Source: Phytophthora quininea (lineage: Eukaryota > Oomycota > Peronosporomycetes > Peronosporales > Peronosporaceae). From it: a DNA stretch of 64,000 bases. The position numbers were made by a program, and so were the translations under genes. Location of the stretch: NCBI GenBank assembly GCA_011947345.1, contig JAAVTG010000229.1, positions 496,001 through 560,000 of the forward strand. The letters are read 5' to 3'. Positions 10,191 through 22,948 of this stretch are shown piece by piece. The notes below the pieces were generated by a model. That model was not told the origin of the DNA, did not search any database, and was given only the letters and a program-made list of their open reading frames with translations. How positions within the stretch are numbered: the stretch's first letter is position 1; each line of letters opens with the position of its first letter.

Positions 10191-13100
10191 TAGTCCTGAC
10201 CTTCGCCTCAGTCAAATCGCCACTTAATGTGGTCCAGCACACACCTGGCAACTCGTTCAGCCAGCGCCGTCACGTGTCATCCACGTCGTAAACGAAATCA
10301 CTAGCAGCGTCTCCTCTACACTTTCGCATTCGACATGGTCTCGTCCTTGCGCTCTCCTCTGGGATCACAACAAATATTAGCGTGACTCCTCGGAGTTCCG
10401 GAGATAGCGGCCGTCTCTTTCGTCGTCGATAGTACCAAAATATTGGGCCATTTTTCTTCAAACTTTGACCTCCTCGGCCCCGCCGGTAGGCAATCAGTAT
10501 ACAACTTCTATTTCAAGTAAAATGTTGTATGTACTTGTTGAGTATCTGGCTGTTTCGCTAGATGATATTGAGGCAAACGAGTGTGCATTATTTGGTAGAT
10601 CGCTTACAGGACTGCCTCTGCTGTAACAGAACATTTTATACTACCTCGTTAATCTGCAACATGTTCTATGTACAACATTAACATATAAACTCACCGAACT
10701 AGAGATGCAAGGTCTGTTGCTGACATCGCGACATGTTCGCCATCAACTTCATGTACGGGATATCAATCGGGAACACGATGACTTGTTTTCTGCTTTATCT
10801 TCTTTGCTCCACCAAGCAGCTAAGAAGACTTCCGCTCTCCCGCCTGTTGAGATGTGGTCTCTGTCGTAGTGTTCGAAGCGCGTCCTGTCTCGTTTTGCTC
10901 TAGTTGCGAGATCGCATCATCGCGGCCTTTATTCTCCCGCACCTCCTACTCAGCCATAACGCGGCCACATCTGCGCGATAAGCAAGTGGCTGATGGTAGA
11001 CCAAGAGATGGGCACTGATGTTCGACTCCTAGTCCCTGCTAGATGTACTTACGGTGATGTGGTGCCGTACGGTTTTCACATCTATGAACAAGGCAGGATC
11101 GCCCATCAATTTAATTATCTCTCTCCTTCTTAGTAATGCAGGGAACCAGGTTAACTGTCTTATTCTTACGAACCACTCTACCGCATATATGATTCAGTAA
11201 ACAATATAACCTCGTGTTGTCGACCGTACATCAGCCGCCACCGTGAATGATGTCCGCATGGAACAGTAACGCATTGCCCTAGTTAAATTCAGTCATCATC
11301 TTTTCTTCAGTGCAAGCTGACGGTTTCACCCATAGCCATAGATGAAAACCATTCTCCAAGCCGACCGTGACAGAAGCAGACAAACATGAATAGTCGTAAA
11401 CATCTTGAGTTAGAGGGATTGGTAGGAAATCACGAAGCACGGGCCGCGTCTTTCCGTGCAGCTTAAACTTGATGAAAGACCACTGCTTTGGTTTTGATAC
11501 AAGGAAAAGTCCAACAATAGTTTTGAACAAAGCTTCGGTTAGATGATATACATGTATACAGTTACCGGCATTCTCAGCACACAGCGAATGTCGTCATCTC
11601 CATACATGGTCGGGAGAAACATGGTACCACATCGTTGACAGCAGTCGTAACCTAACAGAGGTGATGGCGCCAATCATAATGAATAAGGAGCTCAAGATTG
11701 CGAGTGGTTTACGCCCGTATGTCGCAAGATGATCAGAGTTTTGCAGTCCCGATTGCAACTAGCCCCGAAACGGGAATATCAGCACCTCCACGGTAGGTTC
11801 TCATGGTAAAGATGGTGATGTGAGTGCCTCTTTCATTCAATATGTAACATATGAATGTACATGCATTCATATGAATCCAGATTATCAAGGCCGACACGCA
11901 CACGACCAGGCAGGACCCACACCCGGGCCCAACCCATCCCCGGTGGTCGCAAACTACTGCCCGCGCCATCTGGCTGGTGCTAGGCACTTGAAAATGTATT
12001 TGATTTGCATGACCGACCGGGTGAGACCTGCTGAACTCTCAACGATCTTGCTATCTTGGATGTGTTTTTCTTAGAGATACCTATCGACGAGGTTGTGTCT
12101 ATGGCAACACATCTCTTGCCCGATCACTATGATGACGAGTCTTTCCTTCTCTAATCGACAGTTCCATAAAATATGCTCAACTGCAACAGTGATGACATTG
12201 ACAGCCAAGCAAGCGGAGTGGATTGCTCGCATGATGACGGGGACAGTTCTGTTTGCGTTTGGAACGATGTTCTTGATATTACCGTATATGACAAAAGACA
12301 CATTTACCGAACCTTCTGAGAATGTAACCGAGTTTGTCATCTCAATGGTGTCAAAATGTCATCGAAATGGCAACAAATGACAGTGGTGTTCATCCTATGT
12401 CTCTATAAATTCGTATGATTATCTTAAACAAGCCAGCTGGTTGCGCCGCTTTGCTGTGCAGTCTTCGTTCTCCGGAGCGCCTGAGACAATCCCTCCCTTC
12501 GCTCGGCCAGATGTACTTATGTGGGTTATCCTTTAGATAAATGTACTGATTTTTGATATGTTTTCAGCCAATGAGAAAAACGTTACGGACGGACGGACAC
12601 GCCTTTTATTTTAAAAGCAAGCGTTCTCGCTGCGCCGCTTTACGGCGCAGCCAGCCCACCCCAGCTTCGTTTTAATTAATTTTTCTTTTCCTAAATGTAC
12701 TGATAAAAATAACTTTACAACCGATCTGTTGTTGGTCACATGTCTACGCTTTTTCGAGCTCCATAAGAAATGCTATACAGCGTGAACCGCCAGTGCATGG
12801 AGCAATAGCGTGCTGAAGGATGTTAGAATTGGAGATGGCAATCCTCGTCAAGCAAGTAACAACCGAAACCATCATAATTATGTTTTGGGTAGTTATTATA
12901 ATATGAATATGCTAGATACTTCTAAACGTGTTATGGATTTTTCAAATTATAACACTGTCTCAGTATCTTGCACATTCTAGTCTACTATTTACACTTATAT
13001 ATGTACTTACATAAATAAAACTTTCAGCCAATTAAACTCCGTATTTTGTGACTGACGTGGCGACAAACACGCATTTTATTATTTAAGATTATACATAAAA

Positions 13101-14365
13101 TAGTAATGTTTAACAAAAACCGCCAAATCATCAATCATGTTGCTGCAATGTCGTCAGCCTCCGTGTTCTTAGTATTGAAAAATATCAACACCAGCTTTTC
13201 CACGCTACCGTCGATCGCGAATTTAGAAATGGATGAACTTGGGTAAGAAAAGTATCGCTCCGTAACCGCACTTGAACTTCTCGGGAGAAAACCGCCGAGG
13301 CAATAGCTTACAAAAGAGGGAAGCCCTGCTGACCACAACAGAAAACCTTCACCCGAATCTTAGTCTCCTTGACCAGTCTGATCTGCCGTGCATATTTCTG
13401 AGTCGTCGCAAGGTAATGCATCAACTCGATTGGGGTTGACTCCTCTTGTTCAATAACTCTGTACCTGAGCCCGCTTCGGGTGTGAAACCGAATCTGGGTT
13501 CCGTTCTAGTGGAGTCGTGTCGTTGTGTCAGCAAAAGCCCGTGATGCAGCCTCGCGGCGATGTGAGTATAGTTGCACACCCACTCCACAATTTGTCACGA
13601 GTCTACACGTGACGGTGTCCTACTCTCGCCGAACGGTGTTTTGCCACAGTGGAGCGGCGCGGCAGCTGAACCCCTCGTGGACCGCGTCACCCAGGCTTCG
13701 TAGTGGACGCTGGCGGCGGCCGCTATCGCTAGCTACTGCGCCTGACTGAAGACCACCAAATACGACACTGCACGACGCTCCGGCGAGAACACGACGTTGA
13801 TGACAGAATGCGAAAACTCCAGACGGGGAGAGTAAAAATACAGAGTTGATCGCAATTTTACAGACTTTAGATTTGAAAGAATTTAAATCCAAACCAGTTC
13901 TGGAGAAGATCGACATGGCGATGTGAGCGACAGCGAGCGAGAGACCACTACCCCGAGCGGAAACTAGCTAGGTGCGCGTGCACGTTGCCCATGTGGTGCA
14001 GCCACTCCGACTGGTTCACCTTTCCTAATACATTTGCTGAGCAGGGATAACCAAGATCCTGCAGTGAGACATCGAAGGATCCAAGGAGCGTGATAGGTGG
14101 TAGAGATCATTGCATTGGCAGTTTTAGTTATTGCCACGCCGTCAGGGCACCTAGCGGTTGTGATTTGATGTTGTCATGTGGCTGTAGTTAACACGAGATA
14201 CGATAGCGAGTGCTACAATCAAGGCGGCCAAGTGAACGTTGTCTGCATAGGACAGTTAGACACACATATCGCTCGCACTAACAGCGCAGCCGCTGCCTCG
14301 CTATCATCAGCTCTAACATTTGTACTGTGTGTGTGTTTTCAAAAAGGGAAAAATATCTGCTGCAA
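10191..14365. other. Gene-poor, AT-rich region; only fragments
   Basis: About 4.2 kb with no supportable gene. On the minus strand around 11530-11230 an 83-codon frame is followed (other frame) by GNALLFHADIIHGGG, which resembles the C-terminal His region of phytanoyl-CoA-dioxygenase-like proteins. This is a weak fragment only. At 13916-13620 a minus-strand frame opens MSIFSRTGLDLNSF but has no recognisable domain. A TTTCAGCCAAT..CACGC..TTTTATT module occurs twice (about 12565-12620 and 13023-13085), probably remains of a repeat. No tRNA or rRNA seen. Confidence 0.4.
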
Positions 14366-14593
14366 ATGGCATCGTCAGATTTACTAAGAGCTGGAGACTC
14401 GATAGAGTACTATTCTCCTGGCTTCGTGGATGGGGACATCCGTGGCCTACGCTCTGCTGCAATCGTGAAAGTAGCGCCGGACGAAGACCCGCAATATCCG
14501 ATCAGGTTAAACCGTCTTGCACTGCTACCTCTGCACACGTACATTGGTAGAGTCAGAGACACGGGCGGTCAGCCCTGCACGTCAGGCTGGTAG
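14366..14593 (+). CDS. Short open frame, unknown protein
   Basis: 75 codons beginning MASSDLLRAGDSIEYYSPGF. The text DSIEYYSPGFVDGDIRG..AAIVKVAPDEDPQYPIRL looks like a small beta-rich domain rather than chance, but I cannot name the family. It is followed by a stop and a Ser-rich frame at 14665-14877 on the same strand (two bases out of step) that could be a continuation after a frame loss. It may be a transposon accessory fragment. Confidence 0.25.
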   Translation: MASSDLLRAGDSIEYYSPGFVDGDIRGLRSAAIVKVAPDEDPQYPIRLNRLALLPLHTYIGRVRDTGGQPCTSGW

Positions 14594-15295
14594 CGGCTTC
14601 GCTCGTACAAGCTAAAGAAAGGAGTGCGGCTGCTGAAGGGCAGGAGACCGCGGTTAGTGCCGAAATGACAAGTATCATCCGTGGGGTCCTCGGTCGATCA
14701 GTGTCTACGAGATCACAGTCAAGTTCACCGTCTCCACCAATTTCGTCACCGCGTGCAGCATCGCCGAGGCATTTCCGATCACAGGAAGTAGCATCAATTG
14801 ATGCTAACAGTACCCTGCAACAGGTGAAGACCCAGGCTCAAGATTCAGCGTTTAGTTCTATTCTGACAGCTGGTTAAAGTACAGCGACGGCCCAAAAATC
14901 GACTTGGACTTCCGCAGAAATGAAAGAAGCGCCGTCACCAGCGTATGAGGAATGTGACGCGAGACAATCAGAGCATTTATTTACCAAGGACAAAGGATGA
15001 TGTCGAACCGCACTACGGAATTAGGCGACGAAGGTCTCGTGTTGTCGAGGGCGATACTATAACCACCTCCTCATCATGTACGTTGTGGACATTCTTAATT
15101 TCTGTTAACCAAGACTTACTCTAAACTCACTACGTGGCCAACATTTTTAGGACCACCACATTTTCTTTTGGGTCGACGATCAGCAAAGATCAGTCGTGGC
15201 AGTGTTGTGTTACCGACTGGGATACCAATTGAGCTTTGTGCTGCCATGAGATGAACACAATGGCCAAGCTTGAAGAACTGTCGACACGAGCACGT

Positions 15296-17693
15296 TCAGG
15301 CGTCAATATCGACTACCCAGTCGATAGTCGGCTGGATTTCATATTCTAGTTCTTTGTCGGTAATATCTTCGTCGTTTATCTGAGTTGTGCTTAATTCGTG
15401 ATCGATATCCTCCACTGTACTTGCGGTAAAGCTAGAAGCTGGTATCCGAGAATCAATCGGGTTAGATTCAGTACGCTGAGCTACAGGAAATGGTAGTACT
15501 GGTATACTCGGCGTGTCATCAGTTCGAATAATCTTACCAACTTGCTGATACACGCGAACCCTCCGCGTTCGCATAGCCTCGCCGATCAAAACCTCAATAG
15601 AGGAATTTTCGGTTGAATTCACTACCATTTTTTGCAGAAATTAGTTTGCGATACGATCGAAGGACGTGAGCAACTGCGCGAGCAAATTTGGCGTGCAGTA
15701 TAACTAAGCGCGAATATAAAGTAATTGCGTCAACCAATTTTTTAAATAGCGGGTTTAGCCGTAGTAATCTGCGCATTGTATGTTCCTGCTTCAACTGCTT
15801 ATTAAATTCTCAACAGAATTATTTGTTTGAGCCATTCTAGTAGAAGATTCAACGCATTGTTACTCATTTCGTATATCTACCATAGAGCCACTGCATCTTA
15901 AAATACTTCGCAAAAGATACACAAGCTTCATCATTTTCCAAAATCGAAAGTGCTTTATCAATTTGATCCTGATTTTCACCGATGTACGTGCGTAGTGAAT
16001 CCTGTAAACATGACAAAACACTAACGTTTGCTTTTCCTTGGATAACATTCTTGTGTGTTTTCTGACGTTTGTCATCACCTAAACAAAATGGTCTTAAGCT
16101 CCCAGCGTAAGATTGATCCAAGACAATATCAAAAGCCCCTCTCTGAGCATCATCAGCGTCCATCATGACATACTTTTTAACCGGTAGGAATCCACACATT
16201 TCTCTAAACAATTCCAAAGTTGATCTAACTGCAATAACCCGCTGCGGAGTTTTAAAGGAGAAACAAGGAAAAAAGCTATGGGATGAAATTGTCTCCACAT
16301 GTCTGAAATTCCGATCACTTAGACAGGATATCCCTCGCTAGTCAACTTAAACGTTGCGTCGAGATGGAGATTAAAAGTTTCAGCTTTCTGTAGTCTTAAC
16401 AAGGACTGTCTGACTCAACCAGACCATTTTTCGTAGTGGGTCGAAAACTAATTTTACCAAAAGATATGAGGCATCGTTAAGCTGGGTCAATACATCATGC
16501 CATGGTATAAAAACATTGTGGGCTAGGTTGTACCGCGGAATAGCGTCCATTCAACTTCTATTACATGATATGTAGGAGGTGGCAAGTTCAGAGTTTTGAA
16601 AAATTGTGAGTATGTCTCTAAGTGTTTCGTTAAAATGATGGCACCTTGGTCAAAACTAGTTATACACATCCAATCACAGCGCTTTCGATATTGCCTAAAC
16701 GTTTGCGTTAAGGTGTGTATTCACGTGCAGCGCCCTAGATGCCCCGCTAAAAACAGCTTCTTGGAGAAAAACTCAAAATGACCAACTATGCTATCGTTTT
16801 AAACATGTTATATCCTCAGGAACTATTATTATTTTACTTAGACAACTAGATATGGCATAGGCAGCCCAAGAACAAAGACGCCATGTGAAAATAACTCCAA
16901 TCAAACGAAAATTTTATTTTGCCTATAGAAAAGTCGAAGCCATTTTGCTCGGAATGCCATGTTTGACCTACGATAATTCAATAACCAAAACAGATCCGAT
17001 CATGCCACTACCCCCACTTCTCTTAGAAAAACGTCAATTTAATGGCATAAAAATATTGTGGGCTAATTTACAAAACTGGAGATTTTAGTTTTCAGGCAAC
17101 CCCGAAAAATGCCGTTTTTCAGTCTGGTTGAGTCAGGCAATCCTTGTTAATATTGATATTTTGGAAGCAAAGCCGACAACAAGAGGGTTATTATCAGTTT
17201 CAATCCCAAGAGTAGGACGATTATTGCCATCGAAATTAAAAAAAAATCCTCGTGATTCTTCCATGTCTCTACAATATTGGTTTTCAAATGCTAATTGAGT
17301 CATCACATCCATAAAATCATTATCCTGCAAATGTGTTTTTCTGTCCGTTCTCACAATTGTCTGGACGCGAGGCAGAAGTTTTGTCGGGTTTGCAGTGGCC
17401 AGGAGTCTGGACAAAAATTATTTCGTTCATTATCTGTGCTGTTTTTTGCATTCGAAGCAAGCCCGATGATAACTATATGCATCGATAAATTAATTAACTC
17501 AGGAGCTGGAGATGTGGTTGCCGTCTTGAAAAACGTGAGATCTATCCGTAACTTGGCAGTGGTGGATTTCTTTAAAAAACCATTGACACTTCACAGCAAA
17601 ATTGTTACACGTCCGTGAGTCACACTTGAGTATAGTATTATTGAGCAGAGGACAGCTTGTGAGGTTGGATGAAAGTTGAGAACTGATGTGCAT
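15296..17693 (-). pseudogene. MULE (Mutator-like) transposase relic split by a TTAA element
   Basis: From the 5' end on the minus strand: 17693-17499 resembles the N-terminal Cys/His region (CPLLNNTILKCDSRTCNNF). 17414-17151 reads FMDVMTQLAFENQYCRDMEE and TDNNPLVVGFASKISIL. The transposase then breaks at the TTAA element (16396-17150) and resumes with LQKAETFNLHLDATFKLTSE, then GISDMWRQFHPIAFF (MULE core, first catalytic Asp in LDATFK). 16250-15890 reads STLELFREMCGFLPVKKYVM, MDADDAQRGAFDIVL and FAKYFKMQWLYGRYT. 15815-15594 reads FNKQLKQEHTMRRLLRLNPL, the typical C-terminal TNN..FN..LK..YT region. A further frame to 15296 may be the C-terminus. One nonsense codon and several single-base frame changes make it inactive. 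Confidence 0.75.
16396..17150 (+). mobile_element. TTAA-flanked MITE, copy A (piggyBac-type)
   Basis: Element 16400-17146 (747 bp) between two TTAA copies (16396-16399 and 17147-17150). Ends: CAAGGACTGTCTGACTCAAC on the left and the inverse of CAAGGATTGCCTGACTCAAC on the right. Inverted similarity continues imperfectly for about 65-70 bp to the GAAAACTAA motif. An internal direct repeat ATGG(T/C)ATAAAAA(C/T)ATTGTGGGCTA occurs near both ends (about 16502 and 17043). Two small open frames (16596-16781, 16885-17088) are identical in copy B. It sits inside the MULE gene, and deleting the element plus one TTAA restores the MULE frame, so TTAA is a true 4-bp target duplication. Confidence 0.9.
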
Positions 17694-20600
17694 TGAGGTG
17701 CCGGCGGCTGCAACTTGCCAGCTAGTCCGGTACCTAGGAGTCTAGACCATGAAATCTTACCTATGAACCCGGTGGTCAGCCCCTCTGCGTCTGTCGCGTC
17801 TCGCCTGTCGCCTTGCCACTGCGTCCTTCCTCCCCGTCTCCAGCTGCAGCAGCCCACCGCCGTCATTTTCTTCTGAACTCAAGCAGTCTTTCCCTGCTGT
17901 CTTCATCCGCGCACTACGACAGCCCGTCGCTGCTGTCTCCAACAAGTATAACGCATGTCATGCGTGTCCCCTGTCTGAGCTGTACACACTTGGCAAGACT
18001 CTAGTTGACTAGATTTCTTTAGCCATTTCTTCTGTTCATCGAATAGCCGATCTAACTGATTGTGGAACTCACAGGTCCTAGTTTCCAAATGGACTTGTTT
18101 CGTTTACGATTCACGATAGCTGTAGGTCAAGTCAGCATCACAGTGAGAGTTTAACAGCACAACGTATCGACAGCACCGCTAGTAAAACGAGCGCAATTAT
18201 CAATCACATTTACCAGTCGCTGGGGCGCTTTACTCGAGGCAAGCCCGACTGTTGCGTAAGAAATCTTCAACATCAGTAGAAACACAACGGTAAGTACCCT
18301 CGCTGCTAAAGTGTTCGCATCACTAGCTGCATAGCTATTGCACGCATCTACCTGGCCTACGTGGATGAAACCTGGCGACCTGTCTTGCTTGCTGCTCCGC
18401 AGAAAGTAGAACTACTGCTACCGGCACATACACAGAATTTCCCAGCACAACGGTGAGTGCACGCTCACTCAAAACGGCAGTAGCGCCATCGCATCAAAGA
18501 TCGCAGACACCAACCGAGCTTACGCAAAAGTATGAGAACACTCACTCAGAGCGTTCGCGTGCTCGATTGAAGTGCGACAGTAGAAGGTGCTGATACCTGC
18601 ACACGCCCGGCACTACAGCACACACGTTAGCACAAATTAGCTTGATGCAACGGTATTTCCTCGAGCTCAAGCAGTCCGCACACCTACCTCGTCTACGCAA
18701 GATGCTTTACTCGCCACCTCTCCGGTTGGAAAACAGCTCCACGGATGAGCCTCAGCGCTACGCTAGATTTAGACCCTTTATATTACTGTGTCTGTAAATT
18801 CGTCGCTTGCATTTGCAAATATATCATCGTTCCTGTTTATTATATGCTTCTTCTGCAGTTTGACAGCACGTTCTGTAAAAACATCGTCTTTGTCCGCATT
18901 TTCAACCCGCTCTCGACGTAGATGACGATGATCCACATGTTTCATTGCGCTTCATTGAGCACAGGTGTTTCGAAGAGGAAATATTGCAGTCCCGTATTTG
19001 CTGCAACGATGAAACTACTGTCACTGGCACAAAGGCAAAAAAAGGAATCGAAGCGAATAGTATGACATACTGTAGGTTCCAGTGTATCGAAAGCGTCGTT
19101 TTATTTTACTCATCGCAGAACGTTTTGTTCTATAGCATCACCTAACCACTCCTTCAATTCCAAGAATCTATTACCCTGGCGCTTAGACTCGGATATGTGA
19201 ATAAAGACAACAGATATGTGGCTTTCGAGCTTTTGCCGGCCGTTTTATCTGATTATTTCCCACTAGCTCTGTTATACAATTTGGACGCGCTCGCTGGCTG
19301 TTTTGGACCTATCTCGCGGCTTTTGGCTCACCGTCAACCGTAATAATCAAATCGGAGCGACGCACAGAGACAAGCTCCGGCGGCACGAGCGCTGCCGACC
19401 ACGCTTAACGGACCAGCACGACAAGGTGGGCTAGCAAGAATCGAGTTCATGATGAGTATGGGTTAGTGGACATACTTGTTGGGTTTGCGTCGTGGTATAC
19501 AGGATGAAGGCAATACTAACGCCCAAATCGCTGCCGGTTCTGGTTCTGGTCTTCAGATGTTCGCGGCGTCCTATTGAGATGACTCGCAGACCTTAGCGTA
19601 GGTGTTGAACAGGGGGCTGTAGACCATGAAGACCGACGTTGATGAGGGTCAGCAACGGTCACGCGGTTTTTGAAGAAGGATTGTGGACTGAAGGTCAAGG
19701 CAGCTAATATTAAATGAGTCGTCCAGTAGCTGGCCAACTGCTGGAAGGAGCTGTTACTCTTAACGTACATGTACAGTTGTGCGCGTCACAAGCATGCGTA
19801 AGTGTAATATTGCGACAGTGCGGCTAGTGTATGGGCTTGGTGGGAGCGGTAAGCGGTAGTCAACCAGCACACTTGAACATACTGCTTCTAACATTGTCCC
19901 TTCCATTTACGTGTTTTTGCCAGGTAAGAGAGAAAGTGCTAGCGACTTCTTCTTAAGTTATAGTTGGTTTCACGGCCAGGTTCTCAGACATTTGACGCTT
20001 CTGCACGCCTCTTAATCGTTGCGAATGAGGAGCTCAAAATTAGCCCAGGTGCGAGTAATAGGTAGATTCCCGTCGACCCTGGAATGGCATCGAGTACACC
20101 CTGAGCAGTGGAAGCTTTGCATGTGGGGGCAGATGGATCTCGGCTCCATCCTGTGGTTGCAGTTGGTGTCCTAGTGATTCGTGTCGGACAGCCTTTCGAT
20201 CGCACTTGTGGTGGATGACGTTAGTGAGGGATACGCAGTGCTCAGAGAGAAGTGTTTGGCTAAGTCCACTGAGGTTTCCGCCAGCCCAGAGGCCACTCCA
20301 CGGCTGATTACCTAAAGAAGGTCCAAATGCCTCTCAAATGAAGGACGTCAAGCTTTGTCGAATAGTTTTGTGCCGACGTTGCAACATCGCTGGAAGCGCT
20401 TGATAGCTAGTGACTTGGCACAGCTTGGTGACTTCCGCTTCGAGGCATTTCTATACGTGCAACGTGCAACCCCTCCGGAGCAGCTCCACCGCGCTACCAC
20501 GCAGCAAGCCGATAATGCTAGAGTGCAGCTAGGTTAACGGAGCTACCAACGCGGTCACGCTCGGGTCAATTGCGGCTCATCATCTAGATGTTGTGCATGC

Positions 20601-20849
20601 CAAACGTCCTGACACCACCCCATTAGAAGTTCCCACCACCAACACAACGGCGCAAGCAATATGGCTGGAGCATCTGCGCGAAGGAATCCGTCGAGCAGGC
20701 GAAGAATCTGAAGAATTGAGGCAAACTGGTGTTGTGTCCGTAAGATTGTATGGTCTATGGATGCCAGTGGAGGCGGAAGACTGCCGGATCACAGCATTTT
20801 CACCCAGGGAATCTTCCACAACTATAATCCTGAGCTCATTTCCGAGACA
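17694..20849. other. Region without a supported gene
   Basis: About 3.1 kb. 17760-17960 is a short Arg/Ser/Ala-rich open block in several frames. Around 18285 and 18450 the phrase CACAACGGTRAGT recurs, possibly from an old repeat. 20340-20536 and 20593-20862 are open frames with no recognisable domain. The latter precedes the Tc1-like relic on the other strand and may be part of its flank. Confidence 0.4.
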
Positions 20850-21803
20850 ACCACAATGCTGAAAAGATCCCGAACATCCTTTGTCAACGCGTAGTGCGCA
20901 ATCCGCACTACCACGCCCAATACTTGATCGGGGTACAGCGCGAAAATTATGTTGGCATACTTCTAAAGCCATCTCTTCAGTAATTCGAAACACTGCTCTA
21001 TCGAATTCAATTGCGGGCAATACGGCGACAAAACTTTTTAAGACGCACCGCACTGATGAATTGCTACACTTAGTTCAGGATAACCATGAATCTTTGCATT
21101 GTCGATTACCACAATGGACCTGGACTAAGGCCAGGGGTTCAGTTTAGGAACAACATCGCGAAGAAATGCCTCGTGAAAATTCTCTCGAGTGAAAGTTCCC
21201 TCTATCCACTTCCAACCAAAGAATCCACGCCCATCAAGAGCTGTCAGAGCCGAGATGCGTTTACCACATCGAAATGACAATTTAACAGCAGCCTTCGTGT
21301 TTCGCGTGAACCAACCGTAGCTACGATATGTATGACGGCCATCTTTTCCTGTCTCGTCAAGAAAAAGGAGCTGTTCAGCAAACGAATGTAGTGACAGCGG
21401 TTTTGGGCGGTAGGGTTGGATTTCCGCAGGAATGGCTTCACGAGCAGCCTTCTCGACAACCTTACGGCATTGATTGATATCGGAGGCCAAAACGCAGCAG
21501 ATAGTTGCGACGAGATGTTAGGGAGTGTTGAAAAGTTGTGTCTAATATAATCACGTAATTTTGCAATGTAAAAGTTGGATGACCTTGAACATAAGCCTCT
21601 ACTGCCGCTAGGACGTCTGTTGGCCATCTCACTTGCCGCTGAAGCTCGCAATGTTCATTGACAACTCCTTGCCGTAAGAAGAGCGATTACATCAGCGAAT
21701 CGTCTTTCGTTAGGGCCGAGAAGCTCAGAGCGAGACCGACAGCTAAGCAATGGACTTGCACCAAGACGACAGATCTCCAACGGAAGTCGTCTGTGTAGGT
21801 CAT
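20850..21803 (-). pseudogene. Tc1/mariner-superfamily transposase relic (DDE_3 type)
   Basis: Start ATG at 21803 (MTYTDDFRWRSVVLVQVHCL). An in-frame stop follows at about codon 40, then WPTDVLAAVEAYVQGHPTFT (helix-turn-helix region). 21490-21150 is the catalytic half: LLFLDETGKDGRHTYRSYGW (first Asp), KRISALTALDGRGFFGWKW and FHEAFLRDVVPKLNPWP. After one frame change come IVVIDNAKIHGYPELSVAIH (second Asp) and then LSPYCPQLNSIEQCFELLKR (Glu). The D..D..E order is therefore visible but the frame is broken at least three times. I did not identify inverted repeats or a TA duplication. It is a common oomycete family. Confidence 0.8.
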
Positions 21804-22142
21804 GCGTGCGAAGGCGTGTGTTCTTCAAATGGCTAGCGGAGTTGAAAGGCGTCACGACAGCCATTTTTACCGGCAAATATCGGTAAAACGGATTGCGCCG
21901 ATCAAAACTGACCGTTTTGTTTTGTTAGTTGCCAAGCCCTCAATTTATGTTAGCCCATCCACGTTGCTATATCTGAGAGTGCTAGGATTTCAGACCCTAT
22001 TTATCGTCACGGATTGTCCAATTTGCCAAGAAAGATAGAAGTCCCACCATTTCTTTTTATTTTGCTCGTAGAAAATCGAAGTCATTTCATTGCAGCTCAT
22101 GACTTTTGGCTCTTTTTACAATGCTATCTTTTTTAAATGTGT
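21804..22142. other. Spacer between Tc1-like relic and TTAA copy B
   Basis: Contains short AT-rich text, with CCGGCAAATATCGGTAAAACGG at about 21870-21892, which may belong to the 5' terminus of the Tc1-like element. No gene seen. Confidence 0.35.
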
Positions 22143-22898
22143 TTAACAAGGATTGCCTGACTCAACCAGACTGAAAAACGGCATTTTTCGGGGTTGCCTG
22201 AAAACTAAAATCTCCAGTTTTGTAAATTAGCCCACAATATTTTTATGCCATTAAATTGACGTTTTTCTAAGAGAAGTGGGGGTAGTGGCATGATCGGATC
22301 TGTTTTGGTTATTGAATTATCGTAGGTCAAACATGGCATTCCGAGCAAAATGGCTTCGACTTTTCTATAGGCAAAATAAAATTTTCGTTTGATTGGAGTT
22401 ATTTTCACATGGCGTCTTTGTTCTTGGGCTGCCTATGCCATATCTAGTTGTCTAAGTAAAATAATAATAGTTCCTGAGGATATAACATGTTTAAAACGAT
22501 AGCATAGTTGGTCATTTTGAGTTTTTCTCCAAGAAGCTGTTTTTAGCGGGGCATCTAGGGCGCTGCACGTGAATACACACCTTAACGCAAACGTTTAGGC
22601 AATATCGAAAGCGCTGTGATTGGATGTGTATAACTAGTTTTGACCAAGGTGCCATCATTTTAACGAAACACTTAGAGACATACTCACAATTTTTCAAAAC
22701 TCTGAACTTGCCACCTCCTACATATCATGTAATAGAAGTTGAATGGACGCTATTCCGCGGTACAACCTAGCCCACAATGTTTTTATACCATGGCATGATG
22801 TATTGACCCAGCTTAACGATGCCTCATATCTTTTTGGTAAAATTAGTTTTCGACCCACTACGAAAAATGGTCTGGTTGAGTCAGACAGTCCTTGTTAA
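22143..22898 (-). mobile_element. TTAA-flanked MITE, copy B (inverted relative to copy A)
   Basis: Element 22147-22894 (748 bp) with TTAA at 22143-22146 and 22895-22898. Same terminal repeats, internal direct repeat and small frames as copy A but in the opposite orientation. The two small open frames (22512-22697 and 22205-22408 on the minus strand) encode exactly the same peptides as in copy A, so A and B are recent copies. It ends 50 bp before the start codon of the kelch gene and may lie within that gene's promoter or 5' UTR. Confidence 0.9.
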
Positions 22899-22948
22899 AT
22901 ATGTATTTTAAAAATAATATAGTAAATTACAAATAAAATTAATTGACA

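Noticed and set aside
16396..17150. Reading the TTAA elements as Tc1/mariner MITEs with a TA duplication
   Set aside because: All six ends keep the full TTAA, and the MULE frame is restored only by removing four duplicated bases, not two.
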